From positions 124,001-188,000 of the forward strand of contig JANQPT010000019.1 in assembly GCA_028285345.1 (NCBI GenBank): a stretch of 64,000 bases of DNA, in the 5' to 3' direction. The translations under genes were made by a program, and so were the position numbers. This DNA is from Planctomycetales bacterium. Its GTDB lineage: Bacteria; Planctomycetota; Planctomycetia; Planctomycetales; Planctomycetaceae. Shown piece after piece: positions 50,856-60,276 of this stretch (position 1 is its first letter; each line of letters opens with the position of its first letter). The notes beneath the pieces were generated by a model. It did not search any database. It was not told the DNA's origin and saw only the letters and a program-made list of their open reading frames with translations.

Positions 50856-51833
50856 CTAATCGCTGTTCACAGCGACCGCTTCCTCTTCGCTAATCTGATC
50901 GCTAATACTGTACCGCCGGGACGAATTTGGGCTGTTGGCGACGATCAATTCCGCCAGGAATCCCAGCGACATCAATTGGCCGCCCAATAAGACGAACGCG
51001 ATCGAATACGGCAACAGCGGCCGCCCGCCAATCGGTCCGAAATCAAAACCGGCCACGTTCGTCAGCAGCCACAACAGCGTGAGGTACAGGATTCCCAGCC
51101 CGCCGATACCGAAGAAGATCAACCCGATCGTTCCTAACATATGCTGCGGTTTTTGACCGAACCCGGTTAGGAATCTGACGGTCAGCAGATCCAAAAAACC
51201 ACGGACAAACCGCCGGACGCCGTACTTGGACTGGCCAAACTCGCGCGGCCGGTGATGGACAGGCAGCTCGGTCACGCGAAATCCGCGCGCGAAAGCCAGC
51301 ACCGGGACAAATCGATGCAGCTCGCCGTACAGCTCGATTTCCCCCGCCACCTCCCGGCGAAAGCATTTGACGCCACAATTGTGGTCATGCAATTTTAGTC
51401 CGGTCAGCCGGCTGACCATCAGATTAAATACCTTGCTGGGATAGACCTTGTGCCACGGATCCAGGCGCCGCTGTTTCCAGCCGTTGACGACGTCGTAGCC
51501 CTCAGACAGTTTCTCCAAGAAGCGCGGAATTTCCGCAGGATCGTCCTGCAAATCGGCGTCCATCGACATGATCAGTTCGCCGCGGGCCGCCTCCAGACCC
51601 GCCGACAAAGCCGCCGCCTTACCAAAATTGCGACGAAAGCGTATTCCGCGCACGCGAGAATCGATCTGTGCGAGTTGCTCGATGCAATTCCAGGAGCCGT
51701 CGCTCGACCCGTCATCGACGAAAACGATTTCGATGTCCAGCTGCTCTTGCTCCGAGACCGCTTTGATCTCTTCATGCAACTTCGCCAGGCTTTCCTCTTC
51801 GTTCAGCACGGGGATCACGATTGATAGCATCAT
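50856..51833 (-). CDS. GT2 family glycosyltransferase (DPM1/GtrB-like)
   Basis: A 325-aa membrane-bound glycosyltransferase. The GT2 core starts [20 protein letters not shown], continues with [38 protein letters not shown] (the DXD-like metal site) and [20 protein letters not shown]. Two TM helices close the protein ([39 protein letters not shown]), as in polyprenyl-phosphate glycosyltransferases. The first ATG overlaps the stop of the upstream gene as ATGA, so it is coupled to the flippase-like gene. Likely transfers a sugar to a polyprenyl phosphate for cell-surface glycan synthesis. Confidence 0.9.
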   Translation of the reverse strand: MMLSIVIPVLNEEESLAKLHEEIKAVSEQEQLDIEIVFVDDGSSDGSWNCIEQLAQIDSRVRGIRFRRNFGKAAALSAGLEAARGELIMSMDADLQDDPAEIPRFLEKLSEGYDVVNGWKQRRLDPWHKVYPSKVFNLMVSRLTGLKLHDHNCGVKCFRREVAGEIELYGELHRFVPVLAFARGFRVTELPVHHRPREFGQSKYGVRRFVRGFLDLLTVRFLTGFGQKPQHMLGTIGLIFFGIGGLGILYLTLLWLLTNVAGFDFGPIGGRPLLPYSIAFVLLGGQLMSLGFLAELIVANSPNSSRRYSISDQISEEEAVAVNSD

Positions 51834-52864
51834 TGCTTTGCTCCGCTGTTGCGGGGTCCAAATTTCCATAAACCGGCTGTCGCTCCGAGTTCTCCAATAA
51901 TGGACACCAGTCGCATGATCACCGCGACCGCGACGGCTTGTTTGGGGCCGATTTGATGATCGAGTGCGATGATGAGCAGTCCTTCTCGCACACCCAAACC
52001 ACCTGGTGCGAACACGGCTAAAAACCCTCCGGAGATCGCCCCGGCCACTGTAGCGGTCCAGAACGGCCATTGCGAGAGATCGAAACTCGCTCCGCCGGTC
52101 CCTCGAATAATACAGCCCAACGACAATCCATGCATACACCAGCACACAATCATCATCAGACTGCCGCGCAGCAACAATCCGCTGGAGATTGGTTTGGTGT
52201 CAAGCACCGTGTCGTTCGTGGTTTCTTCGTCTGTTCCTGCAAATTTACCCGCGACTCGGGCGAACAGTTTCGCCGTGACCGGCAACAAGGCCAAACAAAC
52301 TGCAGCGACAAGCAGCGGTACAATGTACGGATATCCCGGCAATGCGAGCAGCCACTTCAGATTTTGTGCCGCCACGAAATCTGGAAAGATCCAGGGCGCA
52401 AGCATCACGGCGACAGCGATCCCCGTGCCGATCGTTGTCAGCGCTTCGTAGCCGGCAGTCAGCGCCGCCCGCCCAAATCGGCCGCCCGCGCCGGCGATCA
52501 TCGTTGCCCGAATCAAGATCACTCCCGCTTTGCCGGGCACATATTTTCCCAAATGCCCGGTGTAATAAGCGCGCGCGACTTGCAGCAACGGAACTTGGTC
52601 ACCGACGGCTCTCAGCAGCCACCGCCAGTAGATCAGCGCGGGAATCCAGGCGGCGATATATAATACCACTGCAGCGGCCAGCCACCCGTAATGCAGGACT
52701 ACCGCCTGGAAATCAGTGCTGGCCAATCGATCGTCGTTCCACAATATCCAACCCTGGTACCCGACTGCGCAAACCACCGCCACAAACAAAACCCATTTGA
52801 AGGCGGTCCACAGCAGCCGTGGTCGGCGGGCCGGCGTGTCGGAATCAGACGGCGAATCTTGCAT
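51830..52864 (-). CDS. LPG-synthase-TM/flippase-like membrane protein (UPF0104)
   Basis: A 344-aa inner-membrane protein of the family that includes AglD-type and lysylphosphatidylglycerol-synthase TM domains. Eight or more hydrophobic segments are visible, including [40 protein letters not shown] and [20 protein letters not shown], the last being the hallmark G-G-L-G-V-R-E motif. The coupled GT2 gene downstream suggests a role in moving or completing a glycolipid. The substrate is unknown. Confidence 0.9.
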   Translation of the reverse strand: MQDSPSDSDTPARRPRLLWTAFKWVLFVAVVCAVGYQGWILWNDDRLASTDFQAVVLHYGWLAAAVVLYIAAWIPALIYWRWLLRAVGDQVPLLQVARAYYTGHLGKYVPGKAGVILIRATMIAGAGGRFGRAALTAGYEALTTIGTGIAVAVMLAPWIFPDFVAAQNLKWLLALPGYPYIVPLLVAAVCLALLPVTAKLFARVAGKFAGTDEETTNDTVLDTKPISSGLLLRGSLMMIVCWCMHGLSLGCIIRGTGGASFDLSQWPFWTATVAGAISGGFLAVFAPGGLGVREGLLIIALDHQIGPKQAVAVAVIMRLVSIIGELGATAGLWKFGPRNSGAKQ

Positions 52865-52916
52865 GCCGCAATAATAGAAAACCGCCCCCGTTGTGACTAT
52901 GCCGCGCTCTCAAAGC

Positions 52917-52935
52917 CCCCGGCTCTGCCGGGGGT
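52917..52935. terminator. 8-bp GC hairpin after moaB
   Basis: CCCCCGGC (52917-52924), loop TCT, GCCGGGGG (52928-52935), a perfect 8-bp stem, lies in the gap between the moaB stop and the next gene on the same (minus) strand. T/A-runs are absent, so it may be a Rho-dependent pause or a repeat instead of an intrinsic terminator. Confidence 0.4.
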
Positions 52936-52982
52936 TGATTCGTCCGAGACGCGACGCACGATCCTCGTTACCCCAATCCCGC

Positions 52983-53534
52983 TCAGTCATGCTTGTGCAG
53001 TTCGTAATACAAATGCCCCGCTTGCGGCAGGATCAACTGCTCCATCCCCAACCGAACTGCATTCGTCGAACCGGGCAACGAGAAGATCACCTTTCCATTC
53101 GCAATGCCCGCCACAGCACGGCTGAGCATCGCGGCAGCGCCGATTTCTTGATACGAGAGCATGCGAAACAACTCGCCGAACCCATCCAGCCGTTTTTCTA
53201 ACAGCTGCATGACCGATTCAAATGCGGTATCCCGCGCGGCGATTCCCGTCCCGCCATTGGTGATGATCACCGCCACGTCGGAATCCTCAAGTGCTGACTG
53301 CACGATCGCCGCGACTTCGGACGGCTCATCTTTGACAATGCGGTACCTCACCACTTGGTGCCCGGCAGCGGCGATGGCCTCTTTGAGATACTTGCCCGAC
53401 TTGTCTGTCTCCTCCGTGCGCGTGTCCGACAGCGTAATCACCGCGAACCCCAACGCCCCTGTTCGCGACGCCTGCTGAGCATGAGCGGCGTGGCCTTCCA
53501 GTGTGTCGGGTTGATTTGCCGGATTTTCGGTCAT
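52983..53534 (-). CDS. moaB: molybdenum cofactor biosynthesis protein MoaB/Mog-like
   Basis: A 183-aa molybdopterin adenylyltransferase-type protein of the MoCF-binding family. The core is GFAVITLSDTRTEETDKSGK, VVRYRIVKDEPSEVAAI, AVIITNGGTGIAARDTAFES (the GGTG molybdopterin-binding loop with RD) and IANGKVIFSLPGSTNAVRLG, then AGHLYYELHKH. The N-terminal about 30 residues are a polar extension. The ATG at 53534 is preferred; the longer frame to 53636 adds nothing typical. Divergent from the DUF2089 gene. Other moco genes are not present. Confidence 0.9.
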   Translation of the reverse strand: MTENPANQPDTLEGHAAHAQQASRTGALGFAVITLSDTRTEETDKSGKYLKEAIAAAGHQVVRYRIVKDEPSEVAAIVQSALEDSDVAVIITNGGTGIAARDTAFESVMQLLEKRLDGFGELFRMLSYQEIGAAAMLSRAVAGIANGKVIFSLPGSTNAVRLGMEQLILPQAGHLYYELHKHD

Positions 53535-53736
53535 CGTCGAGGCATCCCTGTGGGCCGTTTTCTGCACAGATTGTTTCACCAGCGGATCCGCTAGCAACAT
53601 TAGAACCGAGCCGCCGCCCGGCACAGCGGTTCCCACTGGATAATCCCTTTTTTTTTGGATAATTAAAGTTGATTTTAATATTGTTGATGTTATTATTCAC
53701 TTGGACATTGAGTTTATTGATCTCTAGGATCGCCTT
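53535..53736. promoter_or_regulatory. divergent AT-rich promoter region between moaB and the DUF2089-like gene
   Basis: About 200 bp between two divergent genes. The part 53638-53730 is far richer in A/T than its surroundings and contains a direct repeat GGATAAT (53638-53644 and 53657-53663), a run of nine T between them and an ATTAAA/TTTAAT inverted pair. This is the expected position of promoter and operator sites of one or both genes. Confidence 0.5.
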
Positions 53737-54087
53737 ATGCGTACCCAGTCAAAGTTCCTCAATTCGATGGATGGCACAATTTCTCCGGAAAAACTGTGGC
53801 TCGATCGTTTGGGGATTGAGGACCTGAACTTTATTAAACGGTTCATCTTGGCCTCCGGTTCGCTCAAGGCGGTGGCGGCGGAATATGGGATCAGCTATCC
53901 GACGGTTCGGCTGCGACTCGATCGGCTGATCGCCAAAATCAAGGTATTCGATAGCGAGACAATCGACAGCGAGTTCGAACGTCATCTCCGTGCGCTCTGT
54001 GCGGAGGGCCGGCTTGATTCCGGCACGATGAAACAGCTGCTCAACCTGCACCGTCAGGATCTGGTCCGCCAATCGGAGGAGTCATGA
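53737..54087 (+). CDS. DUF2089-like helix-turn-helix regulator
   Basis: A 116-aa protein. The central block DLNFIKRFILASGSLKAVAA followed by EYGISYPTVRLRLDRLIAKI is the HTH of DUF2089 proteins; the C-terminus is helical with Arg/Glu (EFERHLRALCAEGRLD). The N-terminal zinc ribbon with CPxC present in many DUF2089 proteins is missing here; instead there is a short polar start (MRTQSKFLNSMDGTI). The stop codon overlaps the next start (ATGATGA at 54084), so it is coupled to the membrane protein gene. Probably a transcription factor controlling that unit; the AT-rich region upstream is the likely site. Confidence 0.8.
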   Translation: MRTQSKFLNSMDGTISPEKLWLDRLGIEDLNFIKRFILASGSLKAVAAEYGISYPTVRLRLDRLIAKIKVFDSETIDSEFERHLRALCAEGRLDSGTMKQLLNLHRQDLVRQSEES

Positions 54088-55004
54088 TGAATCACTTTTT
54101 GAGTTACAGCTTCGCGTTGTTGGTGCTGCTGATCCTTTCCGCGACCGGCCAAGGGGCAGACGCTGAATCCAAACCGTTGCTTGAGGTCAACTGGCAGCAA
54201 CTTGCAGAGGCCGGAGAACTAAGCGAAGGTGAACTCGTCACCGACGAGAGGCAACCACAGTCAGTTCTCAAAGTTTCCGGCTCCGACGAACCTGTCGCGC
54301 CCGGTGTGCCGCTGGTGATTAACGTGGCCGAAATAGTGCCCCCAACGATTGAAACTCAGGCGTACGTAATCTCCGGGCAAGTTCGCTATCGAGATGTAGA
54401 AGGTATCGGCTACTTAGAGATGTGGAGCTACTTCCCGGACGGGACCAACTCCTTCACGCGGACCTTGGGCACCGGCGGGACGATGGGCCGTATAACACGT
54501 ACATCCGACTGGCGCGCGTTTCACCTGCCATTCTCCCTGGGCAATAACTCCGATGCACAGCGGCCCAACAAACTGGTCATCAACGTCGTCCTGCCCGGCA
54601 AGGGGACCGTTTGGCTGAGCGACTTCGCACTGTCGGAAATCGATTCACTGGCTGACCTGAACGCTTCGGGCTCCTGGTGGAGCGGCTCGATGGCCGGATG
54701 GATCGGCGGCCTGTTGGGAACTTTGCTGGGAATCGCGGGCGCCACCGGCGGTGTGCTCGCCTCGCGCGGCATCGGACGGAATGCCGTTTTTGCCGCAACA
54801 ATTGTCGGCATTGCGGTTGGACTGCTGATGACGGCCTGCGGAGTCGTCGCTGTTCTGCTTGGGCAGCCGTACGGCGTGTATTACCCGTTGATGCTGATCG
54901 GCGGCTTGAGTCTCGTACTGAGCACCTGCGGCCTAGTTCTGTTCCGTAAGCGCTACGCGGAGGCGGAACTCCGCCGCATGCACGCCCTCGATGCTGGCGG
55001 ATGA
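54084..55004 (+). CDS. exported membrane protein coupled to the DUF2089 regulator
   Basis: A 306-aa protein of unknown function. A signal peptide (MMNHFLSYSFALLVLLILSA) is followed by a beta-sandwich-like domain (about 25-185: YVISGQVRYRDVEGIGYLEM, SDWRAFHLPFSLGN, GTVWLSDFALSEI), then three hydrophobic helices at the C-terminus (MAGWIGGLLGTLLGIAGATG, AATIVGIAVGLLMTACGVVA, PLMLIGGLSLVLSTCGLVLF) and a charged tail. The plan suggests an extracytoplasmic sensing or binding domain anchored by three TM helices. The start overlaps the regulator stop as ATGA. Confidence 0.75.
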   Translation: MMNHFLSYSFALLVLLILSATGQGADAESKPLLEVNWQQLAEAGELSEGELVTDERQPQSVLKVSGSDEPVAPGVPLVINVAEIVPPTIETQAYVISGQVRYRDVEGIGYLEMWSYFPDGTNSFTRTLGTGGTMGRITRTSDWRAFHLPFSLGNNSDAQRPNKLVINVVLPGKGTVWLSDFALSEIDSLADLNASGSWWSGSMAGWIGGLLGTLLGIAGATGGVLASRGIGRNAVFAATIVGIAVGLLMTACGVVAVLLGQPYGVYYPLMLIGGLSLVLSTCGLVLFRKRYAEAELRRMHALDAGG

Positions 55005-55094
55005 CTGCCCGAACGCTAGGCAGCGAAGAATCTCTGAACAAGTGCTTCAACTCCCCTGAGGACACTCTCCTCGCTGAATTGGAGGGAAATCGCG

Positions 55095-56393
55095 ATGCGC
55101 CGACTCATGTGTTTATGCCCGCTCATTCTCGCAACTGGAAGTTTCACTGCGGGAGCGGAGGTTAAGCCTTATGAACTCAAAAATGGCATGACGGTCATTC
55201 TAAAACCGCTCCCGCAGGCAACTCACGCTGCGCTGGTGGTGATCTTCGATATCGGGGGCGACCACGACCCCGCCGGCAAATCGGGGCTGGCGCACACGGT
55301 CGAGCATCAGTACGTGACGGCCGCCACCGCCACAAAACCGGCACGCACGATCAGGGAGTACATCGCCGCGTACCCGCAAGGCTGGAATGCCCAGACCGGC
55401 GACCGCTACACGGTGATCGCCACCCTGTTTGCGCCTGGGGCAATCGACGACGAACTACAGGATGCCGCCGAGCGGATGCGCAGCCTGCGAGTGACTGAAG
55501 CGGACCTCGCGCGTGAGAAACCGCGTTTGAGAAACGAACTGTACAACATGTATCGCGGCATCCCCCAACTGGCGGCCAGAAACCTAGCCCGCGAAATGAT
55601 CCGCCCCGGCCCCGCCGGCCACCGCCGCGGAGGGGTGATGGAGCACATCGCCAAGCTTTCCGTCGCGGACGTCCAGACCTGGTGGCAAAAGTATTACAAG
55701 CCCAACCATGCCACCTTGGTGCTGGCCGGCCGATTTGATTCAAACTCGGCGAAACGGAAGATCCAGCAGCTGTTCGCAGAAGTCGAGCCCGGAGATCTTC
55801 TGCCGAAGGTCCTGCCCACCGAGAACGCCGATTTCACGGCGCCGCTGCGGAAGAAAATCAAACCGCTTCAACGTAGCAAGACAGCATCGCGCGTCTGTTT
55901 GGCATACACGGCACCGGAGGTTTCCAGCAACAACTTTCCAGCGTTTTTGGTACTGGTCGCCAAGCTACAAGCGCAGGCTGCGGCATTGCCGTCGCCGCCC
56001 GGAGATTTCCCCGTTCAGTTTCTGCCGATCGACGATCCGAGCGTCGTGTGTGTCACATCCGAAGTGCAGAGCGACGAGACAACGGAACAGACGATTCAGC
56101 GACTCGACAAGTTTGTGAACCGCGTCGTGAGTGACAAGATCACACAGCAAGATCGACAACGAGCCAAGCAGATGTTTGCCATGTTCTACGGGACCGCTGA
56201 GATCCCGGAGTCTGCGTTAAGCAGAAATCCGTACGGCGTTGCGTTTGGGCTGGGGAGGCGCCAGCAACTCGGAATCCAGCCGCGAGTACTCAGACGGACG
56301 ATCGACAGCGCTCGCACGGCGGATTTCGACCATTGTCGCGAGCAAATCTTCGCCGTCAAACAACGCGCCGCAGTCGTCGTGATTCCGGAGTGA
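55095..56393 (+). CDS. M16 family zinc metallopeptidase
   Basis: A 432-aa exported peptidase of the M16 (pitrilysin/insulinase) family. Signal peptide MRRLMCLCPLILATGSFTAG, preceded by GGAGGG 7 nt upstream of the ATG. The zinc motif is HTVEH in GLAHTVEHQYVTA (residues about 66-70), and the third ligand Glu is probably in LAREKPRLRNELYNMY, about 70 residues later. The second domain (KYYKPNHATLVLAGRFDSNS) fits the M16_C start. The length is that of one M16 half, so it may pair with another M16 subunit; none is adjacent. Convergent with the oxygenase gene. Confidence 0.88.
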   Translation: MRRLMCLCPLILATGSFTAGAEVKPYELKNGMTVILKPLPQATHAALVVIFDIGGDHDPAGKSGLAHTVEHQYVTAATATKPARTIREYIAAYPQGWNAQTGDRYTVIATLFAPGAIDDELQDAAERMRSLRVTEADLAREKPRLRNELYNMYRGIPQLAARNLAREMIRPGPAGHRRGGVMEHIAKLSVADVQTWWQKYYKPNHATLVLAGRFDSNSAKRKIQQLFAEVEPGDLLPKVLPTENADFTAPLRKKIKPLQRSKTASRVCLAYTAPEVSSNNFPAFLVLVAKLQAQAAALPSPPGDFPVQFLPIDDPSVVCVTSEVQSDETTEQTIQRLDKFVNRVVSDKITQQDRQRAKQMFAMFYGTAEIPESALSRNPYGVAFGLGRRQQLGIQPRVLRRTIDSARTADFDHCREQIFAVKQRAAVVVIPE

Positions 56394-56897
56394 GTATTCC
56401 TACCGTCGAAGAGTACCGACCGAACGGCCGTTTCAGGTTTTGCACGCGAGGACATCTCGCTGGCTTGTCCGTTGGAAATCCAATAAATAGCTCCCAAAAC
56501 TCCGCGCGATGCCCCGCAGGGGCAACACAAGTGAGCCCAGGGCAAGGCCAAGTGAGCGCAGCGAACTCGCCGCCGCCCTGGGTGAGTGGAGAAAACCCGT
56601 GCGCCCAGCCCTGAAAGGGCGGCACATGGTTTCAGTGTCGCCCTTACAGGGCTTAGCTTAGCATTCCAACCCAGGGCGGCGCTTCGCGGCGTCCGCCGCT
56701 GCGCTTTGCCCTGGGCTAGTTTGTTTCGGCCCCTTCGGGGCAGGCAAATGCGAAGCAGGGTGACTTGTTGTGGCCGACTTGGGGCGGGGTTCTCTCGCAA
56801 CGGTGTTGTTTTGGGAAGTGATCACCAACACGTCGCCAATTTCCGTGGATTGCATTGACCACGACCGCCATCCGAGCGACTGCGACTTTTTCCAGTC
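56394..56897. other. 504-bp intergenic region dominated by a mirrored palindrome array
   Basis: Lies between convergent genes, so it carries no promoter demand. It is occupied by the repeat at 56511-56741; the rest has no convincing coding frame. Short frames that read through the hairpins have Gly/Arg/Ala low-complexity translations and are not genes. Confidence 0.6.
56511..56741. repeat. 231-bp mirrored hairpin array A-B-C/C'-B'-A'
   Basis: Six hairpin modules are arranged symmetrically about 56626-56630. A: GCCCCGCAGGGGC (56511-56523). B: GCCCAGGGC at 56535 pairing with GCCCTGGGT at 56575-56583. C: GCCCTGAAAGGGC (56608-56620). C': GCCCTTACAGGGC (56640-56652). B': ACCCAGGGC at 56669 pairing with GCCCTGGGC at 56708-56716. 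A': GCCCCTTCGGGGC (56729-56741). B and the reverse complement of B' also share their inner sequence (GCAGCG, GCGAA, CGCCGCCCTGGG). The whole is therefore an inverted repeat made of hairpins. Confidence 0.75.
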
Positions 56898-57797
56898 TCA
56901 ACTCCACACCATGACTTCATCTTCATCGTCGCTGTACCCGATAAAGGTCGCGAGCACGATTCGCGGCAGCTCGCCTGGGACACCGGGGACCTCGTGGATC
57001 AGTCCGGTGTTGAAGAAATAGAGATCACCCGGTTCCAAATCAACTTGCACGCTCTCAACGTCATGCTCGGCCGCGTACTGGGCGAACCGGCCTGACTTCA
57101 TCCAGGGGTCGACCTCTTCATTCCAGAATTGCCGATGGATGATCCCCTGCGCGGCGACGCCGTTCAGGGTGCTGTTTTGCACACAAAGCACGCCGGCCAG
57201 TTGCGATTTGTATTTGTACACGCTGTAGTCCGTCCGCTGTTCGCGGTTGTGTACGCTGTCAAAGTGCGGCCCGTAGGCGTAGCCTCCGTAATGCACGCGA
57301 AAAATCGCCGGCCCGTATTGCCGTCCGTCCGGTTCGTAGGCGGTGACGACCTTCTTGCCGGGAGCAATCTCTTGCAAGCGGTCGTAAATCAACCGCACCG
57401 GATTGGGCCGGTTCTCAAACAGCCGTCCGAACAGTTGATGCGTCTCCGCCGAGTCGTTGAGAAAGTGTTCTTGGTCCCCGCCCAGGTTTCCCAAGCTGGT
57501 GCCGATATCAATCCGCCGCCGCGGCGTCCCGACGGGATTGATCTCCAACCCGGTCCACTTGTCGGTCACGCCCGCATCGAGTGCACCAGCAGCGACCAGC
57601 GACTTTGTGCTGTCGAAGATCAATTCTTCATCGACCAGGAATTGCACCAATTCGCTGCACTCGTTGGCGGGAAAGGCCTGCCGGAACACGACTGCCGGGA
57701 TCGTCCCCGCCGCCAAAGCCGCGATTGGATTCGGCTCAGCGTCAAGGATCGCCGACAATTCAGATCCAATTGGTTTCCAGTTAGATTTGTTCATCAT
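56898..57797 (-). CDS. 2OG-Fe(II) oxygenase-like protein
   Basis: A 299-aa cytoplasmic protein of the 2-oxoglutarate/Fe(II) dioxygenase fold. The double-stranded beta-helix is visible: FRVHYGGYAYGPHFDSVHNR carries the HxD iron pair, SQLAGVLCVQNSTLNGV follows, and GDLYFFNTGLIHEVPG gives the distal His, with PRIVLATFIGYSDDEDE holding the Arg for the 2OG carboxylate. The N-terminal third is helical. Hydroxylates an unknown substrate. The ATG at 57797 is preferred over GTG 57848. It is divergent from rpmA (L27). Confidence 0.75.
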   Translation of the reverse strand: MMNKSNWKPIGSELSAILDAEPNPIAALAAGTIPAVVFRQAFPANECSELVQFLVDEELIFDSTKSLVAAGALDAGVTDKWTGLEINPVGTPRRRIDIGTSLGNLGGDQEHFLNDSAETHQLFGRLFENRPNPVRLIYDRLQEIAPGKKVVTAYEPDGRQYGPAIFRVHYGGYAYGPHFDSVHNREQRTDYSVYKYKSQLAGVLCVQNSTLNGVAAQGIIHRQFWNEEVDPWMKSGRFAQYAAEHDVESVQVDLEPGDLYFFNTGLIHEVPGVPGELPRIVLATFIGYSDDEDEVMVWS

Positions 57798-58175
57798 TTC
57801 GGCCACAAGATAGGGATTCCACAGTCTAAAAGGTCGCAGATCGTGCACATGCGGTCCTTCAGAATACCCGATCCCATTTGGCTACGGAAAGCTCGCCCCA
57901 GAAAACAACGTCAACAGCTTCGGTTAACACCACGTCGCCAAGACGGGACGTCGAGAAATCTCTGCGTCGTCGCGTCTCCGCGCGCAATCTTCGTCGCAGC
58001 GGCGGCAACCTTGAAAATGTCTGTTCCGGCGGCTGATTTGCCTACCTTTTGAACGGGATTTCGGGAGTTTCGGTCCGAAAACGCGTGTGAGCAGGCTTTC
58101 CCCGCATACCGTAATCTGCTATGTTTCCATATTCTGAATTGATTTCTGAACGGAGAATTTGCGGAGCAATCTGTC
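57798..58175. other. 378-bp divergent intergenic region
   Basis: Between the oxygenase-like gene (minus) and rpmA (plus). A small TTTCG/CGAAA hairpin with loop GTC at 58068-58080 and GGAG before the rpmA ATG are visible. No coding frame is convincing. Promoters of both genes must lie here. Confidence 0.45.
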
Positions 58176-58430
58176 ATGGCTCATAAGAAAGGTCAAGGCT
58201 CCAGCCGTAACGGGCGCGACTCGAATGCCCAGCGGCGGGGCGTGAAAAAATTCGGCGGCGAGAGCGTGTCCGCCGGCAATATCTTGATTCGTCAGTGCGG
58301 CACCAGGTGGCGTCCCGGCCGAAATGTGGGCATGGGCCGCGATTACACCTTGTTCGCGCTTTCCGACGGCACGGTCTACTTCGACCAGAAAGGCCGCCGG
58401 ATTAACGTGGAGGTCGCTGAAGCGAACTGA
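58176..58430 (+). CDS. rpmA: 50S ribosomal protein L27
   Basis: Ribosomal protein of the large subunit near the peptidyl-transferase centre. The 84-aa protein starts [20 protein letters not shown], continues with [40 protein letters not shown] and [20 protein letters not shown], a complete L27. No N-terminal extension needing cleavage is present. Usually rplU (L21) sits just upstream; here rplU is absent and a divergent oxygenase gene is the neighbour. GGAG lies about 10 nt before the ATG. Confidence 0.97.
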   Translation: MAHKKGQGSSRNGRDSNAQRRGVKKFGGESVSAGNILIRQCGTRWRPGRNVGMGRDYTLFALSDGTVYFDQKGRRINVEVAEAN

Positions 58431-58534
58431 GCCGGCATTCCCGAAGTTTTCATCAGCGGTCCTATTTCGGGCCGCTGTTTTTGTGCGCGACGCGCGAAAG
58501 ATTCTGAGTAGCAGCCACACAAGAAAATCGCCCC

Positions 58535-60097
58535 ATGCCCCCAGTCCGCACACGTTTTGCTCCCAGTCCCACCGGCTACATGCACATCGGCGGCATGCGA
58601 ACGGCGCTGTTTAACTGGCTCTGGGCGCGGCATAACGGCGGGCAGTTTATTCTGCGGATCGATGACACCGACCGGCAGCGCAACATCAATGAGGCGGTCG
58701 GTCCGATTCTGCGTGCGTTTCGCTGGCTGGAGCTTGATTGGGACGAAGGGGTCGAAGTCGGCGGCCCGCACGGGCCTTATTTTCAATCGCAGCGAGGCGA
58801 GTTCTATGAAAAGGCCGCCCAGCGTCTGGTCGACGATGGCCGGGCCTATCACTGCTTTTCAACACCTGAGGAAATCGCCGCGGACCGTGCTGCCGCCGAG
58901 GCGGAAAAGCGGCCGTATGTGCATCTGCGGCGGTCGTTGGAGTTGAGCGACGCGCAGCGCGAGCAGTATCGCGCCGAAGGCCGGCCCTGCGTGCTGCGGT
59001 TCTTAATTCCCCGTGACCGCACAGTTGTCATCGATGATCTCATTCGCGGCCGCGTCGAGTTCGATTCCAATTTGATCTCCGATCCGGTGATTATGCGGGC
59101 CGACCAGTCGCCGCTGTATAACTTCGCCACGGTCGTCGATGACGCCCATGCGGAGATTTCACACGTGATCCGCGCCGAGGAGCACCTCTCCAATACACCG
59201 GTGCAATTGCTGATCCACGAAGCGCTGGGCCACACCCCGCCGCAATTCGCGCACGTTCCGTTTGTCGCCGCTCCGGGGACGAAGGAAAAGCTGAGCAAAC
59301 GCAAGCTGGAAAAATATCGCAACAATCCGCAGTTCAAACGTCTCTTCGATCGCGGCGATGAAATTCTGCCGAAAATTGGGCTGGGCGGATCGGACGGCCT
59401 GGATCCGGTGATGGTCGAGTACTACGAGCGGATGGGCTATCTACCCGCCGCGATGATCAACGCCTTGGCGCGGCTCGGTTGGTCGCTGGACGACAAGACG
59501 GAAATCATGTCACGCCAGACGATTGTCGACAATTTCACGCTGGACCGTGTGATCAAAGCACCGGCGGGGCTCGATCCGGACAAGCTGCAGAGCTACCAGG
59601 TGCACTGGATGGGCGAGTTGTCGGTCGCGGAAAAGGTCAACGCCTGCCTGCCCTATTTAACGGCCGCAGAATACGTCGCTGACCCACCCGGCGAGGATGT
59701 TCAGGAGTTCGTCGGCCGATTGGTCACGGCACTCGACGATCGCATCAAGGTTTTCAGCGATATACTCGACTACGACGAATTCTTCGTCGCCGATGAGGAC
59801 CTGCAATATGACGAGAAAGCGTATCAGAAACGGATCACCAAGCCTGACGATGCCGTGGAACTGCTGACGAAGTTCCAGTCAACGCTGGAAACCGTCGAGC
59901 CGTTTGACGCAGCAAGCTTGGAATCGGCGCTGAAGCAATTTGTCGAGGACCAGGAAACCAAGATCGGCCGCATCATCCACGCGCTGAGAATCGCCGTCAC
60001 CGGCAAGCCGGCGGGGCCGGGGATGTTCGATTGCTTGGAATTGCTCGGCCGCGAGCGGTGCCTGTCACGGATTGCACAGACGCTGAAACGTGTATAA
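58535..60097 (+). CDS. gltX: glutamyl-tRNA synthetase
   Basis: Charges tRNA-Glu with glutamate. The 520-aa class I synthetase has HIGH in [20 protein letters not shown], an intact Rossmann core ([40 protein letters not shown]), the KMSKS-type loop in [17 protein letters not shown] and a C-terminal helical anticodon-binding region (about 350-520). Length and motifs are normal for bacterial GltX. The next gene is glnS, so both Glu- and Gln-specific enzymes are present and GltX need not misacylate tRNA-Gln. Confidence 0.97.
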   Translation: MPPVRTRFAPSPTGYMHIGGMRTALFNWLWARHNGGQFILRIDDTDRQRNINEAVGPILRAFRWLELDWDEGVEVGGPHGPYFQSQRGEFYEKAAQRLVDDGRAYHCFSTPEEIAADRAAAEAEKRPYVHLRRSLELSDAQREQYRAEGRPCVLRFLIPRDRTVVIDDLIRGRVEFDSNLISDPVIMRADQSPLYNFATVVDDAHAEISHVIRAEEHLSNTPVQLLIHEALGHTPPQFAHVPFVAAPGTKEKLSKRKLEKYRNNPQFKRLFDRGDEILPKIGLGGSDGLDPVMVEYYERMGYLPAAMINALARLGWSLDDKTEIMSRQTIVDNFTLDRVIKAPAGLDPDKLQSYQVHWMGELSVAEKVNACLPYLTAAEYVADPPGEDVQEFVGRLVTALDDRIKVFSDILDYDEFFVADEDLQYDEKAYQKRITKPDDAVELLTKFQSTLETVEPFDAASLESALKQFVEDQETKIGRIIHALRIAVTGKPAGPGMFDCLELLGRERCLSRIAQTLKRV

Positions 60098-60106
60098 TAC
60101 CAAATC

Positions 60107-60234
60107 CCAAGCCGACGGCTTTGCCGTCGTGATCGGCGGACGCAAGTAGCACACGTTCATCGTCAGCAATCGATTTTAGCGGCAATTGTTTCAACCCATT
60201 GATCCCCGATTGCGACGGCAAGTGGTCGGCTTGG
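60107..60234. repeat. inverted repeat between gltX and glnS with internal hairpin
   Basis: CCAAGCCGAC (60107-60116) and GTCGGCTTGG (60225-60234) are perfect 10-bp inverted copies 108 bp apart. Just inside the left arm is a 7-bp hairpin (CGACGGC, loop TTT, GCCGTCG at 60113-60129). This could be a terminator/processing structure after gltX or a small mobile repeat. Confidence 0.5.
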
Positions 60235-60276
60235 TAACACACCGTTTTTATAAACGCGCGAATGGAGCCGCGACAT

